From positions 3,472,001-3,536,000 of the forward strand of contig NZ_CP019304.1 in assembly GCF_001969265.1 (NCBI RefSeq): DNA of 64,000 nucleotides, in the 5' to 3' direction. The notes beneath the pieces are model-generated. The model worked only from the letters and a program-made list of their open reading frames with translations. It searched no databases and was not told the DNA's origin. This DNA comes from Arthrobacter sp. QXT-31 (GTDB taxonomy: Bacteria; Actinomycetota; Actinomycetes; Actinomycetales; Micrococcaceae). Made by a program: the position numbers and the translations under genes. Each line of letters opens with the position of its first letter. The first letter of the stretch is position 1. Of the stretch, positions 59,135 through 64,000 are shown one piece after another.

Positions 59135-60658
59135 ATGACCGTTTACGCACAGCCCGGCACCGAAGGTTCGAAGGTCACGTTCAAGGACCGCTACGAGAAC
59201 TGGATCGGCGGCGAGTGGGTTGCACCCGTGAAGGGCCAGTACTTCGAGAACATCACGCCGGTCACCGGCAAGCCCTTCTGCGAGGTGGCCCGCGGCACCG
59301 CCGAGGACATCGAACTCGCCCTGGACGCCGCGCACAAGGTGGCTCCCTCGTGGGGCAAGACGTCGGTGGCCGAACGCGCCGCGATCCTGAACAGGATCGC
59401 GGACCGCATGGAGGCCAACGTCGAACTGCTCGCCGTCGCGGAGACCTGGGACAACGGCAAGCCGGTCCGCGAAACCCTCAATGCGGACATCCCGCTGGCC
59501 GCGGACCACTTCCGCTACTTCGCCTCCGCCGTCCGGGCCCAGGAAGGCCGGCTGTCGCAGCTCGACGACGACACCACCGCCTACCACTTCCACGAGCCGC
59601 TCGGCGTCGTCGGCCAGATCATCCCCTGGAACTTCCCCATCCTGATGGCCGTCTGGAAGCTGGCGCCCGCGCTCGCGGCGGGCAACGCCGTCGTCCTCAA
59701 GCCCGCCGAACAGACGCCGACGTCGATCCTGGTCCTGATCGAACTCATCAGCGACCTGCTGCCGGCAGGCGTGGTGAACGTGGTCAACGGCTTCGGCGTC
59801 GAGGCCGGCAAGCCGCTGGCCTCCAGCCCGCGGATCCGCAAGATCGCCTTCACCGGCGAGACCACCACCGGCCGGCTGATCAGCCAGTACGCCTCCAACA
59901 ACCTCATCCCCGTGACGCTGGAACTCGGCGGCAAGAGCCCGAACATCTTCTTCAACGATGTCGCCGATTCCAGTGACGCGTTCTACGACAAGGCGCTTGA
60001 AGGTTTCACTCTCTTCGCCTTCAACCAGGGCGAAGTCTGCACCTGCCCGTCCCGGGCCCTGGTCCAGGAAGGCATCTACGACTCCTTCATGGCCGACGCC
60101 CTGGCCCGGACCCAGAAGATCATCCAGGGCAACCCGCTGGACACCGAAACCCAGATCGGAGCCCAGGCCTCCAACGACCAGCTGGAGAAGATCCTCTCCT
60201 ACATCGACATCGGAAAGCAGGAAGGCGCCAAGGCACTCACCGGCGGCGCCCGCGCTGAACTGTCCGGGGACCTGGCCGGCGGCTACTACGTCCAGCCCAC
60301 GATCTTCGAAGGCCACAACCGGATGCGCATCTTCCAGGAGGAGATCTTCGGCCCCGTCGTGTCCGTGACCCGCTTCAGCGACTACAACGACGCCATGGGC
60401 ATCGCCAACGACACCCTCTACGGCCTCGGCGCCGGCGTCTGGTCCCGCAACGGCAACGTCGCATACCGGGCAGGCCGCGAGATCCAGGCCGGCCGCGTCT
60501 GGGTCAACAACTACCACGCCTACCCGGCCGGCGCCGCGTTCGGCGGCTACAAGTCCTCCGGCATCGGGCGTGAAAACCACGCCATGATGCTGGACCACTA
60601 CCAGCAGACCAAGAACCTGCTGGTCAGCTACAGCGAAAACAAGCTGGGCTTCTTCTAA
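59135..60658 (+). CDS. Aldehyde dehydrogenase, AldB/ExaC type
   Basis: A 507-residue NAD(P)-dependent dehydrogenase of the acetaldehyde/chloroacetaldehyde group. Motifs: [53 protein letters not shown] with the catalytic Glu, and Cys302 in [13 protein letters not shown], where the double Cys (302/304) is typical of the subgroup. The ATG has a strong AAAGGAG site. It is followed by adhP and DUF779, so the product of the alcohol dehydrogenase is its likely substrate. Confidence 0.92.
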   Translation: MTVYAQPGTEGSKVTFKDRYENWIGGEWVAPVKGQYFENITPVTGKPFCEVARGTAEDIELALDAAHKVAPSWGKTSVAERAAILNRIADRMEANVELLAVAETWDNGKPVRETLNADIPLAADHFRYFASAVRAQEGRLSQLDDDTTAYHFHEPLGVVGQIIPWNFPILMAVWKLAPALAAGNAVVLKPAEQTPTSILVLIELISDLLPAGVVNVVNGFGVEAGKPLASSPRIRKIAFTGETTTGRLISQYASNNLIPVTLELGGKSPNIFFNDVADSSDAFYDKALEGFTLFAFNQGEVCTCPSRALVQEGIYDSFMADALARTQKIIQGNPLDTETQIGAQASNDQLEKILSYIDIGKQEGAKALTGGARAELSGDLAGGYYVQPTIFEGHNRMRIFQEEIFGPVVSVTRFSDYNDAMGIANDTLYGLGAGVWSRNGNVAYRAGREIQAGRVWVNNYHAYPAGAAFGGYKSSGIGRENHAMMLDHYQQTKNLLVSYSENKLGFF

Positions 60659-60753
60659 AGGGCGCTCCCGTCGTCTCGACTCCGTCGCCACGACGGGGCC
60701 CTCGCGCCCCGCTCCACCCAAACAACCGATTCAACGACGCAAGGATTTCGCCA

Positions 60754-61776
60754 ATGACGACGACAATGCAAGCAGCCGTAGTATCCGAATTTGCCAAGGA
60801 CCTCCAGATCCAGGACATACCTGTCCCCGCGCCCGGCCGCGGCCAGGCACTGGTCAAACTCATCACCAGCGGTGTCTGCCACACCGACCTCCACGCCGCC
60901 GAAGGGGACTGGCCGGTCAAACCGTCGCCTCCGTTCGTGCCCGGGCACGAAGGCGTGGGCGAGGTGGTGGCCCTCGGCGAGGGGGTGACCGACCTCGCTG
61001 TCGGGGATCTGGTGGGCAACGCCTGGCTGTGGTCTGCCTGCGGCGACTGCCAGTACTGCCGCACAGGCTGGGAAACGCTGTGCGAGTCCCAGAAGAACGC
61101 CGGCTACAGCGTGGACGGCTCCTTCGGCGAGTACATGCTGGTGGACAGCCGCTTTGCGGCCCGGATTCCGGCGGGCTCGGACCCGGTGGAGGTTGCCCCG
61201 GTGCTCTGTGCCGGTGTCACCGTCTACAAGGGGCTGAAAATGACCGAGGCCAGGCCGGGGGAGTGGGTCACCATCTCCGGCATCGGCGGACTGGGGCACA
61301 TCGCCGTCCAGTACGCCGTCGCCATGGGCCTGCGCGTTGCCGCCGTCGACATCGCGGACGACAAACTCGCCCTCGCCAGGAAGCACGGCGCAGAGCTCAC
61401 CGTCAACGCTCTCCACGAGGACCCGGCGGAGGTCATCCAGCGGGAAACCGGAGGCTGCAGCGGAGTCCTGGTCACGGCGGTGCACCCCTCGGCCTTCGGC
61501 CAGGCCATCGGCATGGCCCGCCGCGGCGGCACCATCGTGTTCAACGGCCTGCCGCCGGGCGACTTCCCGGCACCGATCTTCGAGATCGTGCTCAAGGGCC
61601 TGACCGTCCGCGGCTCCATCGTGGGCACCCGGCAGGACCTGGAGGAAGCGCTGGACTTCTACGCGCAGGGCAAGATCCACCCCACGGTGTCCACACGGGA
61701 ACTCTCCGAGGTCAACGCCGTCTTCGACGAGATGAAGCACGCGAAGATCGACGGCCGCGTGGTGCTGACGTTCTGA
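60754..61776 (+). CDS. adhP: Zinc alcohol dehydrogenase, AdhP type
   Basis: A 340-residue medium-chain dehydrogenase that oxidises primary alcohols such as ethanol to the aldehyde. Catalytic zinc ligands lie in GVCHTDLHAAEGDW and PGHEGVGEV. The structural zinc loop is CGDCQYCRTGWETLC. The NAD fold has ISGIGGLGHIAVQYA. It lies 95 bp after the aldehyde dehydrogenase gene, and its TGA overlaps the next ATG by one base. The three genes form an alcohol-to-acid unit. Confidence 0.94.
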   Translation: MTTTMQAAVVSEFAKDLQIQDIPVPAPGRGQALVKLITSGVCHTDLHAAEGDWPVKPSPPFVPGHEGVGEVVALGEGVTDLAVGDLVGNAWLWSACGDCQYCRTGWETLCESQKNAGYSVDGSFGEYMLVDSRFAARIPAGSDPVEVAPVLCAGVTVYKGLKMTEARPGEWVTISGIGGLGHIAVQYAVAMGLRVAAVDIADDKLALARKHGAELTVNALHEDPAEVIQRETGGCSGVLVTAVHPSAFGQAIGMARRGGTIVFNGLPPGDFPAPIFEIVLKGLTVRGSIVGTRQDLEEALDFYAQGKIHPTVSTRELSEVNAVFDEMKHAKIDGRVVLTF

Positions 61777-62258
61777 TGGGCACCAGGCTGGACGCCGCGG
61801 TGACGGTGCCCGGGGAGGAGTTTTCCCGGGTTGCGCTCACCCCCGAGGCGGTGTCGCTGCTGCGGAAGCTCTGGGCGCGGCACGGGCCGCTCATGTTCCA
61901 CCAGTCCGGCGGCTGCTGCGACGGCTCCGCGCCCATGTGCTACCCGGCCGGGGACTTCCTCACCGGTGACTCGGATGTGCTGCTGGGGCGGTTTGATCTG
62001 TCCGTTGCCGACGGCGGAGGGTCCGGTTCCGCTTCCGATGGCGGCTCCCGCCTTGCTGCCGACGGCGGAGGGTCCGGTTCCGCTTCCGACGGCGGCCAGC
62101 CGCTGGAGTTCTGGATGTCCCGGGAGCAGTTCAGCTACTGGAGCCACACCCACCTTACGGTGGATGTGGTGGACGGCCGGGGCAGCGGGTTTTCCGTTGA
62201 GGCGCCAGAAGGCAAACGCTTCCTGATCCGTTCCACGCTCATGGACTGGCCGGTGTAA
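61776..62258 (+). CDS. DUF779 family protein with an inserted repeat
   Basis: A 160-residue protein. The conserved core HQSGGCCDGSAPMCYPAGDF, with its Cys pair and third Cys, identifies DUF779, a family often found beside ExaC-type aldehyde dehydrogenases. Between LGRFDLSV and LEFWMSREQF lies an extra segment of about 36 residues coding twice for ADGGGSGSASDGG (39-nt copies at 62007 and 62058, 51-bp period). It would form a flexible loop. The ATG overlaps the adhP stop (TGATG). The function is unknown; the Cys motif suggests metal or redox chemistry. Confidence 0.85.
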   Translation: MGTRLDAAVTVPGEEFSRVALTPEAVSLLRKLWARHGPLMFHQSGGCCDGSAPMCYPAGDFLTGDSDVLLGRFDLSVADGGGSGSASDGGSRLAADGGGSGSASDGGQPLEFWMSREQFSYWSHTHLTVDVVDGRGSGFSVEAPEGKRFLIRSTLMDWPV

Positions 62259-62279
62259 TCCGGCCAGTTCCCAGCTTCA

Positions 62280-62325
62280 CAATGTCCGGGCGGGGCCACA
62301 AACAAGTGGCCCCGCCCGGACATTG
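62280..62325. terminator. Terminator of the alcohol/aldehyde operon
   Basis: A perfect 20-bp stem, CAATGTCCGGGCGGGGCCAC and its complement, around AAACAA, 21 bp after the DUF779 stop. The rest of the gap to 62419 holds a small CCCCAATTTGGGG-type inverted repeat at about 62350 and no gene. Confidence 0.85.
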
Positions 62326-62419
62326 AGCGTTAAAAACGTGATTGGGAACCCCCAATTTGGGGTGGCTCAACTGCGTAAAAGAACTCCGGTCCGGCCGCTT
62401 CCACAAGGTTTTCACGGGC

Positions 62420-62473
62420 ATGGTTACGGACGATGGCACGGTCAAAACCCTCCTAGCGGCAGGTGTGCCATGA
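62420..62473 (+). other. Possible leader ORF overlapping the peroxidase start
   Basis: A 17-codon frame, MVTDDGTVKTLLAAGVP, ends in a TGA that overlaps the peroxidase ATG as ATGA. It could couple translation. No convincing ribosome site precedes it. Confidence 0.3.
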
Positions 62474-64000
62474 AACTCTTAGCCTGGAAGTCAGACGGGG
62501 GCGCGGATCGCGACAGATCCGCAGCCCCCACGGATCCACCCTTGAATCGGCGGGAACGCCGCAGCAAGCGACGTGAGCGGCCGGTTTCCTTCCGGCTGAT
62601 TGCGGCGGCTACCACGCTCGCCATGCCGGCAGCGATGGGGCTGCCCGTGGTCGCGGCGAACGCCGTTCAGGCACCTGTCGGGGCAGGATTCAACGTCACA
62701 CCTTCAGACCTGTCCTTCATCCTGAAGCAGATTAAGATCGCTGAGGCACACGTTGCCAACACCACGTCGGAAACCGGCCCCTGCGGCGCCCTTTTGGGTA
62801 CAGGACCCAATCAGCTCGCCAGCCCGATGCTGTCCTTCGGGCTGCGCACTGTGGACGGCAGCTGCAACCACCTCGAGCCCGGACAGGACAACTACGGTGC
62901 CGCGGATCAGGTGTTCCCACGGCTGGGAGCTGCATCGTTCAAAGACGCGGAGAACTCGATGTTCGGGCCGCCGGCCCCGTCAAGCTACACCCAGAAGAAG
63001 GGCGACGTATTCGACTCGCAGCCGCGCGTCATCAGCAACCTGATCGTGGATCAGACCTCGACGAACCCGGCGGCCGTGTCCGCGGCCGGAAACCCGGTGC
63101 GCAGCCAGGGCAACGAGGGCGTTGTTCCCTGCACGACCGATCCGGATCCCCTCGCCGAGCCTGCGGTTGCCGCCGTGCCTGCAGGTTGCGTGCCCTCCCA
63201 CAGCACCCTCTTCATCCCGAACATCACCACCGACGTCGGGCTTTCCCCGCCGTACAACTCGCTGTTTACGCTTTTTGGCCAGTTCTTTGACCACGGCATC
63301 GACCAGACGGTGAAGGGCGGAGGCAGCGTCTACGTTCCGCTCAAGGCTGACGATCCGCTGATTGCCGGTCCCAACCACAAGTTTGACGATGATCCGGCGA
63401 CGGCGACGGTTGAGGGTGTCGATGACCCCGCAACGCGTGACGTCGTGGAGGGCGACGACCTGCCCGTGCACCTGCGGTTCATGGCCCTTACCCGTGGGCT
63501 GAACCAGCCGGGCGAGGACGGCATCCTGGGTGACGATCCTAAGACGACTGACGTGGACGAAAGCGCCGACGACGTGCAGGACGCGCTGAACACTGACTCC
63601 CCGTGGGTGGACCAGAGCCAGACCTACACCTCCCACCCCTCGCACCAGGTCTTCCTGCGCGAGTACGTCGCGGACACCGCGACCGGCCGTCCCCTCTCCA
63701 CCGGAAAGCTGCTCGGCGGGCCTGCCGGCCCGACCGCAGGCGGCATGGCCACCTGGGCCACCACCAAGAAACAGGCGCAGGAGCTGCTGGGCATCCAGCT
63801 GCTGGACAAGGACGTTCTGAACGTCCCAATGATCAAGTCCGACCTGTACGGCAATTTCATTCCGGGACCGGCGCGCGGCCTTCCCGTGTTCGTGACGGCC
63901 AGCGGCGAGGTCGAGGCCAACCCGGCCGACAACGAGAACAAAGGAACCCTGGTTCCCGCCGATGCGCTGTACTTCAACACCCCGTTCCTCACGGACATTG
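62470..64000 (+). CDS. Animal-type haem peroxidase, exported (3' end outside window)
   Basis: The frame is open from an ATG at 62470 to the edge (510 residues, no stop). A very basic N-terminus (residues 1-40) precedes a hydrophobic stretch ending near ANAVQAPVG at about residue 66, which looks like a signal peptide. The segment NSLFTLFGQFFDHGID carries the distal-side His275 of the animal haem peroxidase (peroxinectin/cyclooxygenase) superfamily. Downstream Asp-rich segments such as DDLPVHLRF and GILGDDPKTTDVDESADD are unusual. The proximal His would lie beyond the window. The substrate and partners are unknown. Confidence 0.78.
   Translation, partial: MKLLAWKSDGGADRDRSAAPTDPPLNRRERRSKRRERPVSFRLIAAATTLAMPAAMGLPVVAANAVQAPVGAGFNVTPSDLSFILKQIKIAEAHVANTTSETGPCGALLGTGPNQLASPMLSFGLRTVDGSCNHLEPGQDNYGAADQVFPRLGAASFKDAENSMFGPPAPSSYTQKKGDVFDSQPRVISNLIVDQTSTNPAAVSAAGNPVRSQGNEGVVPCTTDPDPLAEPAVAAVPAGCVPSHSTLFIPNITTDVGLSPPYNSLFTLFGQFFDHGIDQTVKGGGSVYVPLKADDPLIAGPNHKFDDDPATATVEGVDDPATRDVVEGDDLPVHLRFMALTRGLNQPGEDGILGDDPKTTDVDESADDVQDALNTDSPWVDQSQTYTSHPSHQVFLREYVADTATGRPLSTGKLLGGPAGPTAGGMATWATTKKQAQELLGIQLLDKDVLNVPMIKSDLYGNFIPGPARGLPVFVTASGEVEANPADNENKGTLVPADALYFNTPFLTDI

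Noticed and set aside
55713..59150. Open frame of more than 1,100 codons on the minus strand opposite the fpr, GAF-regulator and topoisomerase genes
   Set aside because: It mirrors the codon bias of the plus-strand genes, has no ribosome site, and its product has no recognisable domain. The plus-strand products are all clear families.

Overview
The window comes from the chromosome of a high-GC actinomycete, most like Arthrobacter/Pseudarthrobacter (Micrococcaceae). The signs are strong G/C third-position bias, frequent GTG starts, 4-bp and 1-bp gene overlaps, a menaquinone pathway, FprA-type ferredoxin reductases, a NirA/SirA-type sulfite reductase with an Fe-S APS reductase, and many imperfect-palindrome terminators. 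The genus is inferred from protein style, not from a marker gene. No tRNA, rRNA, CRISPR array, prophage or intact insertion sequence was seen.

Layout. 1-5.1 kb: a cut HAMP histidine kinase diverges from a compact two-component pair whose regulator fuses a SARP-type DNA-binding half to a receiver and a LuxR-type DNA-binding half. 5.2-19.4 kb: menaquinone genes (menC, menD, menF, menG, a menJ-like reductase, a polyprenyl diphosphate synthase) with a Tat-exported PhoX phosphatase, a polar amino-acid ABC importer and a solitary AbiEi/nuclease-like gene between them. Tandem repeats with an exact 32-bp period fill three gaps there. 19.6-22.8 kb: a second AbiEi/nuclease-like gene between two MITE-like elements, a SUKH-like protein, a TRIC-type channel and a CbiX chelatase.

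22.9-35.7 kb: assimilatory sulfur metabolism: sir-cysH-cysD-cysN, an ABC importer of the sulfonate/sulfate type, cysG for siroheme, and a ferredoxin-NADP reductase to supply electrons. An SRPBCC protein and an RtcB-type RNA ligase sit inside it. Three transcription units (sir, ssuA, cysG) have the same ungapped 78-nt promoter layout ending in what look like leaderless ATG starts, so one sulfur regulator probably controls all three.

35.7-49.3 kb: envelope, regulatory and housekeeping genes: an SRPBCC fusion, DUF1206, AI-2E transporter, GntR with an MFS exporter, CYTH-CHAD, a rifampicin-phosphotransferase-like enzyme, YciI, an alpha/beta hydrolase and PucR. 49.4-52.4 kb: aminobutyraldehyde dehydrogenase and GabT, a putrescine/GABA route divergent from PucR. 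52.4-56 kb: a universal stress protein between two copies of a long palindromic repeat, RarD and topoisomerase IB. 56-62.3 kb: a second FprA paralogue, a GAF-winged-helix regulator, then aldehyde dehydrogenase, alcohol dehydrogenase and DUF779 (alcohol/aldehyde oxidation). The window ends inside an exported animal-type haem peroxidase.

The most interesting material is regulatory and repetitive: the co-aligned sulfur promoters, the SARP-receiver-LuxR fusion with GTAC-rich sites near it and in the menF/menG gap, the 32-bp-period arrays, and two solitary wHTH-nuclease genes each bracketed by small repeats.
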